From: Proteles cristata cristata
Lineage: Eukaryota > Chordata > Mammalia > Carnivora > Hyaenidae
Direction: 5' to 3'
NCBI GenBank assembly: GCA_017311185.1
Contig: JAESUZ010000346.1
Coordinates: 248,001 to 312,000 of the forward strand
DNA length: 64,000 nucleotides
The notes below the pieces were generated by a model. The model was not told the DNA's origin. It did not search any database and saw nothing but the letters and a program-made list of their open reading frames with translations. A program made the position numbers and the translations under genes. Every line of letters starts with the position of its first letter. Position 1 is the first letter of the stretch. Of the stretch, positions 1 to 10,862 are shown piece after piece.

Positions 1-1108
1 CATCCAACAGAGGGTTGCATTTTCCTGTTCCACCTCCATACACCACTAAAATAACAGTAACAGACCAAAGAAGCTTAGAACCGCAAGAGCAGAGAGGAGA
101 GGGAAGGGGACAGTAACACGCTATTAGGAGCCAGAAATCACAGGGACATGTGGTTCCCCGCTTAGCAGTCCCGAGAAAGCGGAATCTTAAGTTGTCAGTG
201 GAGGAGGCGAGAAGGAGGCAGCTCTGCCCTGGACGACCCCCAAGGGCTCAGCTTCTGGAAGGTGGCATTGGCTCTACGTAGAGCAGCACAAGTCTGTGGG
301 ATGTCTGTTCAGGAATGAGGCAGATCACCAGAGACCCCGTCCAGCGGCCGACTGGCGCTTGATTTGGGGCAAGGCTGGGTCTCGGGGATGAGGGGCACCA
401 GGTACCGCTGAGAGCAGGCCCTTCGTGCTAGAACTGGGTTCTCATACAAGCGTTGAGACCCTCGACCTTCATTGCTAGGTACCCAGAATGCTGTGGCCCA
501 GAATAAAGGGAGGAAGCTTCTTCTCGGGAATCTTACCAGCCCAAGAAAAGAAATGCTCTCATTCTGGCACGGGGCGGGGGCGGGGGTGGGGGTGGGGGGT
601 GGTCATCGAAAGGCTCTGCCAGATCACAGTATGGTCCCCGAGTGGGCAAGAGTCACCCCTGAGGCAGAGCCTGACGTCAGACATCTATGAAGGCTCAGAC
701 ACGAAAAAGAAGCAGTGTTTCTGGCCCTCTCTATCCTTTCGCCCCCAGCCCTGAGATACTCACCTTCTGCCCGAAATGCAGTTTCATCACTGGCTTCCCC
801 ACCTGAGAGGAGAGGGATCACGGGGGACCACAGTGGCTGGTCTGAGAGTGTGGAAAGCGGTGGGTACAGAGAGGGATCCTGAGGCGAGGGGGGATTGCAG
901 TCGGCCCAGGAGGGATGCGGATGGAAGTGCTATGACTCCCATTAGCACCCAGTCTGGGGGAGAGAAGAAGGGGAGCCCTGTGCCATCTCCCTGAGTCCCC
1001 ACAGTGACTTCTGAGACACCTGTAAGGCGCCCTGGATACTCCCAGGGCAACTTAAAAGTGCTGGAACAGAAAGGTCAAGACAAATAACATGAAAAACACA
1101 TGTACTAT
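1..1108. other. Intergenic DNA, no gene recognised
   Basis: No exon, RNA gene or recognisable interspersed repeat was seen here. The short open frames have no recognisable domain. A G-rich run (GGGGCGGGGGCGGGGGTGGGG-like) lies near 570-600. By comparison with human gene order, IFI27 would be expected just beyond the left edge, which is an inference. Confidence 0.5.
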
Positions 1109-1345
1109 GGGGCGCCTGGGTGGCTCAGTCAGTTAACTGTCCATCTTTCAGCTCATGTCATGATCTTCCTGTCTGTGAGTTCGAGCCCCGCGTCGTGCTC
1201 TGTGCCGACAGCTCAGAGCCTGGAGCCAGCTTTGGATTCTGTGGCTCCCTCTCTCTCTGCCCTTCCCCTGCTTCCGCTCTCTCCCGCTCTCTCATTCTCA
1301 CTCAAAAATAAATAAACATTAGGAAAAAAATTTTAAAACCCCAAA
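1109..1345 (+). mobile_element. Carnivore tRNA-Lys SINE
   Basis: It starts with the head GGCGCCTGGGTGGCTCAG, has a CT-rich body and ends in an A-rich tail. The target sequence TACTATGG is present before it (1103-1110) and after it (1348-1355). It is the first of two SINEs placed at the same target. Confidence 0.95.
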
Positions 1346-1360
1346 TCTACTATGGCGTGC

Positions 1361-2066
1361 TGTCAGAGTCACGCTCCAGCCACTCCAGGGGTCCCTGAAG
1401 GATGGACGGTGTCGGCGAGAGAGTGAGAGAGACCCAAGATTCTTTCTAGTCACCAGGCAGGCATCTCTACACTGACTGAGACTTAGCTTTATTTATGGTT
1501 AAGTGTATGGGGAATAGCACAGAAGTGGCATTTGCCTTAGACAATGATTTTCGATGACAAATTTCTTTGATATGTAAAAATTTCCAAGAACCTAGATTTG
1601 TAGAAGACTCAGGCATACCTTTATCAATAGTGATTGATGCAGGTGATTTAGATGCTTATCTTATGGGGGAAGGAAGGTATCTTTAGCCTTCAAATACAAA
1701 CAAGACTGTCTTTAGCATAGCAAAGGCAAAAGTTAGTTCTTTGTGAGCAGGGGTCCATAGCCTGTTTGCTTAAGGGGAAGTATTAAGAAAAACAGGATTT
1801 TCAGGAACCGTAATGTTTGCTCCCATGATCACAAAAGAAGTTCCTATAATAAGTTCCTTCACAAGGTGCAATCAGTATGTCAAGGCCAGAATAGGTCACT
1901 CTGAATGCCAATCAATAAGGTGCTGTGGGGTCAGGGTCAGTGCTCAAGCAGAAACAATTGAGTGGGGGGTGGATATCGGTCATCATCTGCCGGCAAGAGA
2001 CCATGCAAGCTTGCCTTAACCTCACAAGGAGTATTCTCACTAGTGAGTTCAGAATGGCTCCCAACA
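1361..2066 (-). mobile_element. Solo LTR, class II (betaretrovirus/IAP-like), inside a SINE
   Basis: Read on the minus strand it begins TGTTGGGAGCC (at 2066) and ends CTCTGACA (at 1361), giving a 706-bp element with TG...CA ends. An AATAAA overlapping a TATA-like CATAAATA sits near 1487-1493, as in short-R class II LTRs. A perfect 6-bp direct repeat, GCGTGC, flanks it (1355-1360 and 2067-2072). The flanks join to make the head of a SINE, so the LTR inserted into a SINE. No internal retroviral sequence is present, as expected after LTR-LTR recombination. Confidence 0.8.
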
Positions 2067-2240
2067 GCGTGCCTGGGTGGCTCAGTCGGTTAAGCGTCTG
2101 ACTTTGGGTTTTTGGCTCAGGTTATGATCTCTCAGTTTGTGAGTTGGAGCTCTACTGCTTGGGATTCTCTCTCCCCCTTTCTCTCTCCCCCTCTTCCCCT
2201 ACCCTCTCTCTTTCTCAAAATAAGTAAACTTAAAAAAACC
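2067..2240 (+). mobile_element. Carnivore SINE, split at its 5' end by a solo LTR
   Basis: It continues GCGTGCCTGGGTGGCTCAG and includes the diagnostic GGTTAAGCGTCTGACTTTGG. The first bases lie left of the LTR (about 1355-1360). The downstream flank CAGATCTCCTATGG (2241-2254) resembles AAATCTACTATGG before the insertion, so it is probably the SINE TSD. Confidence 0.9.
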
Positions 2241-2356
2241 CAGATCTCCTATGGTCAAGACCTTGCCCATGACTAATCACATAAAATCTGCACACCATTT
2301 CAAGAGATGCAATGTTCTTGCCCCTTTTTTATAGATCTTGTTAAAAGATCCTGTTA

Positions 2357-2574
2357 GGGGTGCCTGGGTGGCTTAGTCGGTTGGGCATCCAACTTTCGCT
2401 TAGGTCATGATCTCGCGGTTCGTGGGTTCGAGCCCCGCGTCGGGCTCTGTGCTGACTGCCGGCTCAGAGCCTGGAGCCTATTTCAGAGTCTGTGTCTCCC
2501 TCTCTCTCTGACCCTCCCCTGCTCACGCTGTCTCTCTCTCTCTCTCCTAGAAATAAATAAAACATTAAAAACAA
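2357..2574 (+). mobile_element. Carnivore SINE (GGCTTAG subfamily)
   Basis: The head is GGGGTGCCTGGGTGGCTTAG and the tail CCTAGAAATAAATAAAACATT. A perfect 14-bp TSD, AAAAGATCCTGTTA, lies at 2343-2356 and 2575-2588. Confidence 0.96.
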
Positions 2575-2970
2575 AAAAGATCCTGTTAAAAGATCTTGTT
2601 AAAAGAACCTGTGAAGACATGATCCAAAGTCCCTAACTCCTGCTGCTGTTGAGATGGGCACCTTTCTACAGGCTGAGAATGGCTGGCTTTGTGGGTTATT
2701 TCCAGACTGGAAGCCTCGAACTGGCTCTTGGCCCACCAGCTGTCTCCCAGCTGCCTCCTCCAGCCACGGGCTTGTATTTGGGAAAATAAAATTATTTACC
2801 TAATGAACCAAATAAACCATTTCAAATTGATAAAGAGGTTTGGGGTAGGGTGGGGGAGGTGGAAGACTTCAGCAGTTTTAGCCAACTTTGGGCCCGTCCC
2901 AGCCAAACTCTCGCGAGTGTCTTCGGTAACAGGGATTTTCTAGAGGAAAAGGTAATTGCAAAGGAACATT

Positions 2971-3189
2971 TATCTTTTTTTAAAAAAATTTTTTAACAAA
3001 TGTTTATTTATTTTGAGAGATAGAGTGTGTGCCTGTGCGCACAAGTGAGCAGGGGAGGGTTGGAGAGAGAGAGGCACTGTCAGCACAGAGCCCAATGCAG
3101 GGCTCAATCTTAGGAACCGTGAGATCACAACCCAAGCTGAAATCGGGTGTCAGACAGCTTAACAGACTGAGCCATCCAAGTGCCCTGAG
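2971..3189 (-). mobile_element. Carnivore SINE
   Basis: Poly-T start and a GAGAGA body, ending GAGCCATCCAAGTGCCC, which is the reverse complement of the SINE head. TSD AAGGAACATT at 2961-2970 and 3190-3199. Confidence 0.93.
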
Positions 3190-3199
3190 AAGGAACATT

Positions 3200-4629
3200 T
3201 TTTTCAAACTGAAATCATGCCAGGCTTTTTCCTGACAATTGTAAGGATTTAGGGACCATTCACTTGTTTGAGTGCTTTACTCTATGATCCTTAAGCAGCC
3301 TCAGAGCTGAGCTGTGCTCTCTGCTGGGGAGCTGACAGATCTGGACCTGGTTGCCTTCCAGTCTGGACCAGGGGGAGGGGGTCACTGTGAGATGGACATT
3401 AGTGGCTCTTGGGTGAGCCTCATTCTGAAGCAAGATAAGTAAGGTCTGAACACAGCCAAGTTTCAAGAACTGTCTAATGGAGCATTGTGGCCATTCTGAG
3501 TTCAGCCCTGGGGGCTCCTGAGTGGCCTGAAGAGAGGAAGGGGAGTTGTCTTGGGCTGAGGCTCCCCCATGAGAACTCAAGTGCCAGTGGTTTGTTTGTG
3601 AGGTGACCCCAGGGAATGAAAGATGAGGCGGAGAAAGACACACAGCCATGAAAGGGTCCATTCGTGAGTGATTCTGCACTGCGGGCAGTTGAGATTCGAT
3701 CCCCCGGAGATCCCTGGGAGGCAGTTGGGGGAGGCCTGACTTGTCCCACCTGAGGGGTATTCATCCCCAACTAAAACCCATCATTGGCTGAAGTCTCTTC
3801 TGGGGAAACCAACACCCCGACTCTTCTAGCCTGTCTTGTCAGCCAGTGGCAGAGGGCTGGGAGGGGGGTCACGGGTGCTGGCCGTAGGGACACCACGTGC
3901 TAGAGGGTGAGCGCTGGGGGTGGGGGGAGGGGTATGGGAGCGAGCTCAGTGGAGACAAGGAAGTGAAGAGTATTGATATCAAACAAGTTCGCCATTTCCT
4001 GTAGGTCTGTACCCAGGAGCTCGGTCTTCCCAGCAGTTGAGCTGGGGGTGGGTTTAGGTGTTGCTGTGGTCACCACCAATGCTCCACCAGCGTCAGTAAA
4101 CTAGCTTCAACTTGTGTGTCCATTGGGAGCTGGTTTTTCTCAGCATCGGCTCCATCCTCAGCTTTAGGTTTCCTTTTGGGGTGTGCCTCTCAGAGAGGGT
4201 CTTTCCATACACTTTGCTCCACACAGCAGCATAGACGGCTGTTGCTTGTAACTCGCCAGCGTGGTGGCAGGGGTAGCAGAAGTCTCTGGTCCCGTCCAGC
4301 CCCGGTGTGGGCAGGCTCCGTGGGCCCAGGCCTGGGGATGGGGTTTTCTCAGTAGTTCTGTCCCTCCCTCAGTGGTGGGTGGGTACGCTCTGCGCCCAGG
4401 AAGGTTTAGCACCCCAATCTTAGGGGTAGAGGGTTTTTCCCCCCTCCATCTACCGTGATCTTCGCCTGTGCTCTGGGAGCTTAAGGGTTAACTGCTTGCC
4501 CCCAACATCACGAGGCTCTCATTTCCCAGGGGAGCAGGGAGGCGGGGCTGTAGCTCCCCTGTCCCCCAGTCTCCTCTCAGCAAAGGAAGTTTTCCCTGGG
4601 TTTCTGCTGTACTCGGTCTTTCTTGGAAG
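3200..4629. other. Intergenic DNA, nothing recognised
   Basis: No exon, RNA gene or clear repeat was found in this 1.4-kb stretch. The open frames are G+C-rich and unsupported by any recognisable domain. Confidence 0.4.
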
Positions 4630-5207
4630 TGTTGTGCCCGATTCGCGAGTCCCCAGAGACCACCAAGGAGCCGACACCGATGCAAGTACAAAAGGGTCTT
4701 TATTACAAGCTCGAGCAGGGCCCTCACCCACCTACGGTGTCATGGCAGCAAGGTGAAGCCGCGAACAATAGTGAGCAGGGTTTTTATGGGGTAAGGGACC
4801 GGGTGTTACAGTGCACACGTTGTAGGTATGACATCATTACATAAGCTCCGATTACAATTGTACAGCATCCAAGGTAATAGTTTTGACTATTCAGTACCTG
4901 TGAGGTGTCCGTTACTTTTAGCCGGGACCCAATCATGACCTTTGAGTATCTTTTGAAAATGATTAATTATGAGGTGAGCTCAAAGGGCCTACATAGGGTT
5001 TAGGCAAGTGGTGAGTAATTGGTTAATTTGTCTGCAGTTCCCAGCCTTGACTCAGACCACAGAAATGTTTAGCTGACCTGAGAGCGGTCCGAGGGTGGCT
5101 TTAGCCTTGAACAATCTGAGGCTTTTTCTGGAAGAGGGGCTACATGTAGCCCGAGGTTGCTCTTAATGGAGGCCTGAATCTCAAAAGGACGTTACTTAGG
5201 CTCTTCA
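4630..5207 (-). mobile_element. Probable solo LTR, gammaretrovirus-like (class I)
   Basis: On the minus strand it reads TGAAGAGCC... to ...CGGGCACAACA. A TATA-like CATAAAAACC lies near 4782-4791 and AATAAA at 4702-4707. These are followed by an R-U5-like stretch with a GTGGTCTCTGGGGAC segment typical of gammaretroviral LTR ends. The 4-bp direct repeat GAAG (4626-4629 and 5208-5211) fits a gammaretroviral TSD. The 3' end is firm. The 5' end is a choice, because a longer element ending near 5481 is also possible. Confidence 0.55.
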
Positions 5208-5619
5208 GAAGCACGCAGCAGGCCTGCCACTTTGGCTCTGAGGGTTTCAAGTTATTTATTTTTATTTTATAGTTTATCTTAATTTTTTAAGATGACTTTT
5301 TGTAGGTTGTGGGGAATAAGCTGAGGAATTCCCTGAGCCTGCACGGATGGGCTCACAAGGCCTAAAGAGTAAGAAAGCCCCAGGATGAACGCGCCCAAGT
5401 TTGGGTAAACAAGAGTAGGTATTCAGGGCAGAAATGCCCCCCCTCCCCACTTTGTAATAAAAGTGCAAGGGGCTTTCACAGGAAGGACAAAAACAGGAAA
5501 ACAAGACTTTACACCACAGCCTTGTTGGCCCTGAGGCAGCCTGTTCTGTCCACCTGGTCCCCCAGGCCAGGTCAGGTAAACAGAGGTGGAGCCTCATGCA
5601 GCTTTAAACCACCTTCCTC

Positions 5620-5900
5620 CCAGGGCCAGGATTTTTTGTACTGACCCAAACCCGTAATACCGGTAATACCGCATATCTTCAAAACCCCCTTCCCCACAAG
5701 CCCATGAGTTAGTTTCCGGTTCCTTGTCTCATCATGCGCGTCCATCATGCTTGCAAACTTTCTGATCCTAATAAAAATGGAGCAATGGCCTTTCTTCGGG
5801 GTTCTTGTCTCCTCCCGGTCATTAGCCAGTCTCGCAGTTTAGTCCTGGGTCCCACTCTCTTGCGGGACGAGAGAGACCTCCAGACACAGAGTCTACGACA
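5620..5900 (+). mobile_element. LTR-like segment (uncertain)
   Basis: An AATAAA at about 5770-5775 is followed by about 125 bp that reads like an R-U5 region and ends GTCTACGACA. No matching TSD or clear 5' boundary was found. It could be the 3' part of an old class I LTR. Confidence 0.3.
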
Positions 5901-6099
5901 AGTTGTCTAGATTTTTCTTATTGTAGGTTTGGAGTGATGGTCTCTCCAGCTTTCTACATCCTAAGTAAGCCCTCTCCTTTGGATATGTCCGAAAGTGGTC
6001 TACAAAATGCAGAGGCCCCCCCCCCAGAGGCCCCCAGACTATCTACTAGTGTGTAAGCAGAAGTTTTACAATTTCTATTTCTATTTATATCTCATTCTT

Positions 6100-6336
6100 T
6101 TTTAAAAAAATTGTTTCTAATGTTTATTTTTGAGAGAGATAGAGAGAGAGAACACGCGTGCGCATGCGCCCATGAGTGGGGGAGGGGCAGAGAGAGAGGG
6201 AGACACAGAATCTGAAGCAGGCGCCAGTCTCTGAGCTGTCAGCACAGAGCCCGATGTGGGGCTCGAACTCACGAACTGTGAGATCATGACCTGAGCTGAA
6301 GTCAGATGCTTAACTGACTGAGCCCCCAGGTGCCCC
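6100..6336 (-). mobile_element. Carnivore SINE
   Basis: Reverse-complement SINE with a GA-rich body. The 14-bp TSD TATATCTCATTCTT lies at 6086-6099 and 6337-6350. Confidence 0.95.
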
Positions 6337-6350
6337 TATATCTCATTCTT

Positions 6351-7028
6351 AAAAACAAACAAACAAACAAACAACAACTCAGGACAAGAGACCTTTCTGG
6401 CCAGAAGTAAGCCCTCACTTTGGACTGGAGTGGAAACAGGGGATACCAAGAGCCCTTGTCGGCGGGATAGGAACTGGAAGCTTTTTCCAGACACAACGTA
6501 GTGACAATTCCTCAGTCTCCTTACCCGGAAGTGCACAGAGCCCCACCGTGACATTCAACACACTAAGCTGTCCTGGTGATTTGGGCTCAGCCTCCCCACG
6601 GGACTGCGAGGTCAGGCAGGGAAGGGCCAGTGCCTTGCTCATATCGGGGTGTCTAGTGCCCGAACACAAGGAAGGGCAAACTGCCCTGTGGTCAGCGGCT
6701 CAATGTGTCCCCTGGCTACTCCTCACCCAGCTGCCCAATGGGAACTTAGGTCAACCCCAATCATTGAATGAGGGGGTAAACTGAGGCCCACAGGCGGCCA
6801 AAGAATGGCGCTGGGTATATACAGCCTGGATGCACTCATCGCTTGTAAGACTAGGACAGACCAAAGCCTCCTGCCAAATGATTCTGTGCTTAGTCAGCTT
6901 GCCCCCCGCCCCTCCACAAGGCAGGTGGGGAAGATGGGGGTGAATCGAAAAACTCCAATCCCCCACCCCTCCCCACCCCCAACAGGCTGCAAGGAGCACA
7001 GACAAGGAGGTGCATGTGCACATGAGTT
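6351..7028. other. Region downstream of IFI27L2
   Basis: No gene was recognised. An AAAC-type simple repeat sits near 6352-6375. The stretch immediately left of 7029 is IFI27L2 3' flank. On the minus strand a TGTCTGTGCTCC element about 30-45 nt after the poly(A) signal could act as the downstream GU-rich element. Confidence 0.5.
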
Positions 7029-7030
7029 TT
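7025..7030 (-). terminator. IFI27L2: Poly(A) signal overlapping the IFI27L2 stop codon
   Basis: On the minus strand the end of the gene reads GAG AAA TAA AAC. The TAA stop (7031-7029) lies inside an AATAAA hexamer, which spans about 7033-7028. If used, the 3' UTR would be only about 15-30 nt long. No other AATAAA was noticed close downstream. Confidence 0.65.
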
Positions 7031-8633
7031 ATTTCTCCTGCTTCTCTGAGCTGAGGGGGGGGTCTGGAGGCTCAATTTGGGATTCAGTTTCTTCTGGTTC
7101 GTCCCCTTCAGCCTCGGAATCGTCTGGGGGAGACTTGGGTTCGTCTGGGGGAGATTTGGGTTCGTCTGGGGGAGACTTGGGTTCGTCTGGCGGAGACTTG
7201 GGTTCATCTGAGGGAGGGGAAGAAGGTGCCTCATTGGAGCCTCCAAGCCAGGCTCCGAAGGCTGATCCGACAGAGGCCAGAAGGATATTGGATGACGTTG
7301 AGAGTCCAGCTGCCCCTGAGGAAGAGACAAAGGGTGAGTGCAGGAACCTGCAATGGCGGGTGGCCCCGACCCCTCTGCATGTCTGAGGCCCAGCTATCTG
7401 GATCCCTCCACTAGGTTCCGAACCCCCCTCAAGGTTCCACTTTGGGGAGACAATGCTGGAGGTGGCTAAGAGAGAGGGTGAGTCTTGGGAAGTCCGAGAC
7501 AGGGGACAGTCAGCCGAAGGCCCAGGGAGCAATTGGTCCCCCAACTTACACAGGAGGCCACTGAGGCTCAGAGGGGGAGGGACCGCATGTCAGATTCGGG
7601 TAGGGCTGTACCCCAGGCTCCTTCCCGTCTTTTCTCTCCCAGCGCCCCCTGACCCCTCCACTCCCACGAAACCTCACTCAGAAGGACCCAGAATGAGGGC
7701 AGTGAGGGACAAAGGACCCGGGATGTGAGAACGAAGGAACTGGAGGGATCTGAGCCCTCCTTCAGACTTGCCTCTGGGGTGAATGCCTCTGAACAGAATG
7801 CCTCTGTTCCTCTCTCCGCTGTCCTGCCTCCCCCCTCCCGCCCCTCCCCTGCCCTGTCCACAGCAGCGCTTACCCACGGACTGAAGCGTAGCCACCAGGC
7901 TGCCCGCGGCGACTCCACCACCGTTGGCGACCGCAGCGGCGGACATCATCTTGGCCGCCAGGGACGAGGCGGCGATGCCCGCCCCGGTGAAGCCCATGGC
8001 GCCCAGCACCACGGGCACGGCCCCCACGGCCGCGGCTGCGGGGGAACAGGAGCTGGGTCGGGACGTGGGCAAGGGGAAGGGACCCCTCTGGGACGCCTTG
8101 GCAGTTTCAGGGGCCTGCCTGCTCTGAGCATCGGGGACACGGCAGCTCGGAGGGGGTCGTAAGGCAAAGAGAAAGGTGGGCGGTGTGGAGTCAGCTGGGG
8201 GGCACAGAGGTCACGGAGGCCCACACAGGAAAGCAGAGGGACCAGCCAGGCCCCGATCAGGGGTCCTCGTCCCGGGGAGCACGGTGAGCGCGGCCCTCTG
8301 CTCCTAAGATTCACCCTGGCGGTCCCCCGCCCTCCCCTCCCCAGCCCGAGCAGCGCCACATCTCCGAAGTCCCTTCCCCGGCGACCGAGGGGATCCAGGT
8401 GACTCACCTCCTCCCACTACAGCGAACGCCGCCCGTTCTTGGGACACGAAAAGGGAAGAGAGACGGAGAGTGAGTTAGCTAGTTAGCAGGTGGAGGAAAC
8501 GGAGGAGAGAAGCGGGGTGCCTGGCCCGTCCTGGGCTGGGGGTCCGGAAGGACGCCCGCCCCCCCAGCCCCCCGCCCCCCCACGACCCCCGGCCCAGGCT
8601 GCCAGCCCCTGCGAAGCTAGACTCACTCATCAT
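7029..8633 (-). CDS. IFI27L2: IFI27L2 (ISG12/IFI6 family), four coding exons, 161 aa
   Basis: Coding exons on the minus strand are 8633-8627, 8437-8408, 8035-7874 and 7315-7029. The total is 486 nt, or 161 codons plus stop. Every junction has GT/AG: donors GTGAGT at 8626, GTGAGT at 8407 and GTAAGC at 7873; acceptors end at 8438, 8036 and 7316. The joined frame is open and starts MMKRAA. The glycine/alanine-rich hydrophobic core around residues 13-90, with [31 protein letters not shown] and [16 protein letters not shown], is the Ifi-6-16 domain. This family consists of small membrane-associated, often mitochondrial proteins linked to apoptosis and the interferon response. The acidic, proline-rich C-terminus carries four tandem DEPKSPP units, so the protein is longer than the roughly 130-aa human form. 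Minus orientation next to plus-strand PPP4R4 matches human 14q32. Interferon inducibility is not proven by this sequence. Confidence 0.93.
7120..7203 (-). repeat. IFI27L2: Coding minisatellite, 4 x 21 bp (DEPKSPP) in IFI27L2
   Basis: There are four consecutive 21-bp units (7120-7140, 7141-7161, 7162-7182, 7183-7203) that differ at only one or two bases. A decayed fifth unit follows to about 7221. The unit length is a multiple of three, so changes in copy number keep the frame. It lies in the last coding exon, outside the hydrophobic domain. Confidence 0.95.
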
Positions 8634-8900
8634 CTAGACTCCTTTCTGGCCCCAGCAGAGCTCGGGAAAAATCTAAGCTCCAGCGGGGGTGATTTCGCCG
8701 GCGAACCAATGGAAACTCGGCCTGCCCCTCGCGGGGCGGGCCTTTGGGTACGGTCAGCCGTGCAGGTCCCGGAACCCAGTCTCGCCCCGGCCCCGCCCCC
8801 CAACCCCGCCCCCCAACCCCGCCCCCGCCTCAGCTGCCCACGCCCCGCCCCTCCCGCCCCACCCTCTGCTTCTCTGTAGGCGGGTCCCTCCAGCCGGGCC
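8634..8900 (-). promoter_or_regulatory. IFI27L2: IFI27L2 promoter/5' UTR, CpG-rich with GC boxes
   Basis: This stretch is upstream of the ATG at 8633. It holds many CCCCGCCCC boxes (about 8784-8860, Sp1-type) and a CCAAT box (8705-8709 on the plus strand). An AGTTTC half-site next to the CCAAT box resembles half of an interferon-stimulated response element, but the second half does not match. The transcription start cannot be fixed from sequence. C+G richness extends through exons 1-3 (about 7870-8900). Confidence 0.6.
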
Positions 8901-9152
8901 CCCCACTCGTCACCTGGCTCTTCTGCCCCTTGGTGGTTTCCCGCTTTCTTGGTGGCTCCGTCAAAGAGAAAAGCGTCCTAAAGCATCTGAACAACAGAGA
9001 AATGGGGTCCAGCAAAATAAATAAATAAATAAAAAATTTAAAATGTGATGAAAACTACAGGTGACTCTTGCAAGACATAGATTTGGACATGGGTCCATAT
9101 ATATGTGGATTTTTAACAGTACAGTGCTGCAAATATATTTTATCTTGTGATT

Positions 9153-9373
9153 AAAATTTTTTTAATGTTTATTTATTTTTGAGAGACAGAGAGAGAGAGA
9201 GAGAACGTGAGTGAGAGAGGGGCAGAGAGAGGGAGACACAGAATTTGAAGCAGGTTCCAGGCTCTGAGCTGTCAGCATAGAGCCCAATGCAGGGCTGGAA
9301 CTCACCAACTGTGAGATCATGACCTGAGCCGAAGTCCCACACTTAACCAACTGAGCCACCCAGGTGCCCCTCT
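9153..9373 (-). mobile_element. Carnivore SINE
   Basis: Reverse-complement SINE ending GCCACCCAGGTGCCCC, with TSD CTTGTGATT on both sides (about 9144-9152 and 9374-9382). Confidence 0.95.
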
Positions 9374-9841
9374 TCTTGTGATTTTCTTAATAACACTTTC
9401 TTTTCTCCAGCTTACTTTATTATGAGAATGCAGTGTTTAATGCATATAACACAAAATAGCTGCAAATTGACTGTTTACGTGGCTGGTGAGACGTCTGGTC
9501 AATAGTAGGCTATGACTAGTTAAGTTTTGGGAGAGTCAAAGTTGTGGGCAGATTTTCCACTGTGTAAGGTGTTGGTGCCCATAACCCCCCATCCCCCATG
9601 TTCAAGGGTCAACCGCATTTAATTTCATTTCCAGAAGGAGACACACTTCCTTCCAGTCTACCTCAAAAGGGTCGCCCAATTTCTGTCACACTCTGAACAT
9701 GTAACCCCCTTCCAAGTTCCAGTCACATTGTGCGCAGTACCTTGTATGGTGCTCACGGTCCCCGTTTAGTGGGTCATTTAAATTTCCTCAGGCTGCTTGA
9801 TATTCTTCCACAGGATTTTCTTTAAAGTCAAGTAGATACTA

Positions 9842-10160
9842 TGTTAGTTGTTGCTTTATGACCACAGGTGGAGGAAGATATTCCTCCTACTTTGGCAACA
9901 GTCCAGCCTAAAAGAGAGCCACCCAACTGAGCTGATGAAGAGCTAGTCACCTTTGCACTCCCAGTTTACTCCAATGGACTTTTATTAACAGTCCACCCAA
10001 TGTACCCGTTCTCCCTATAAAAGAGCTTATTTCTTTGTTCTCCAGGCTTACCTTTGCTTCAGCCATAGGTTCTATGTCAGAGATTGTAATTCTCTACTGT
10101 TCCTGAATAAACTAATTTTTACTGATAAAATATCCGGCAGTTTTATTTTGAAAGTTAACA
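9842..10160 (+). mobile_element. Solo LTR-like element, about 319 bp
   Basis: It begins TGTTAGTTG and ends AAAGTTAACA, which are short inverted ends. A TATA box (CCTATAAAAGAGC, near 10014-10022) is followed about 80 bp later by AATAAA (near 10107). No clean TSD was seen, so it is probably old. The class is not certain; class I is likely. Confidence 0.55.
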
Positions 10161-10167
10161 GAGTCTA

Positions 10168-10384
10168 CTTTTTTAATGTTTATTTCTGAGAGAGAGAGAC
10201 AGAGAGGGAAAAAATGAGTGGCAGAGGGGTGGAGAGAGAGAGAGAGAATGAATCTGAAGCCGGCTCCAGCCTCTGAGCTGTCAGCACAGATCTGGGTTCA
10301 GGCTCCAGGCTCCAACTCATAAACTGAGAGATCATGACCTGAGCTAAGTCCAATGCTTAACTGACTGAGCCACCCAGGCGTCCG
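10168..10384 (-). mobile_element. Carnivore SINE
   Basis: Reverse-complement SINE ending GAGCCACCCAGGCGTCC. TSD AACAGAGTCTA at 10157-10167 and AACAGAGGCTA at 10385-10395. The left copy overlaps the end of the LTR-like element, so the SINE is younger. Confidence 0.93.
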
Positions 10385-10788
10385 AACAGAGGCTAACTAT
10401 TTTTCAATTTATTAGGCTTATGCAGTCCTTATTTTGTAAATTATCTTCTCACACTCTTTTTTTTTCCCTACAGAGGTGTTATTATTTTTTTTCCTTGCAG
10501 ATATCTAGGAATTGTATATTAATACTCTTAATCCCTTCTTACGTATGTTGCAGAATTTTGTTTCAAGTTCATTACTTATTTTTTGCCTTTTTTAACACAA
10601 AACTTTTTAATACTTATTCAAATTTGCCAATACTTTATTATCTTTGTCTTTGTGTGCCTAAAAGGATTGTTCCCATTAACTATCAGATACATCACCACCT
10701 GTATTTTCTTTAGATTCTTCTGGGGTTTCATTTTTTAGTCCACCTAGAATTCAGTTTGGTACATGTAAGGCGCTTTGCAAATACCTAT

Positions 10789-10789
<1 letters not shown>

Positions 10790-10862
<73 letters not shown>
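10790..10862. repeat. (CA)n microsatellite
   Basis: An uninterrupted run of about 35 AC dinucleotides. It is likely length-polymorphic. Confidence 0.98.

Noticed and set aside
7674..8162. Long frames overlapping IFI27L2 exon 3 on both strands
   Set aside because: The minus-strand frame is exon 3 read on into introns. The plus-strand frame is its shadow.
8921..8965. Possible interferon response element (GTTTCCCGCTTTC) upstream of IFI27L2
   Set aside because: The two TTTC halves are four bases apart, whereas the consensus needs two, so the match is not good enough.
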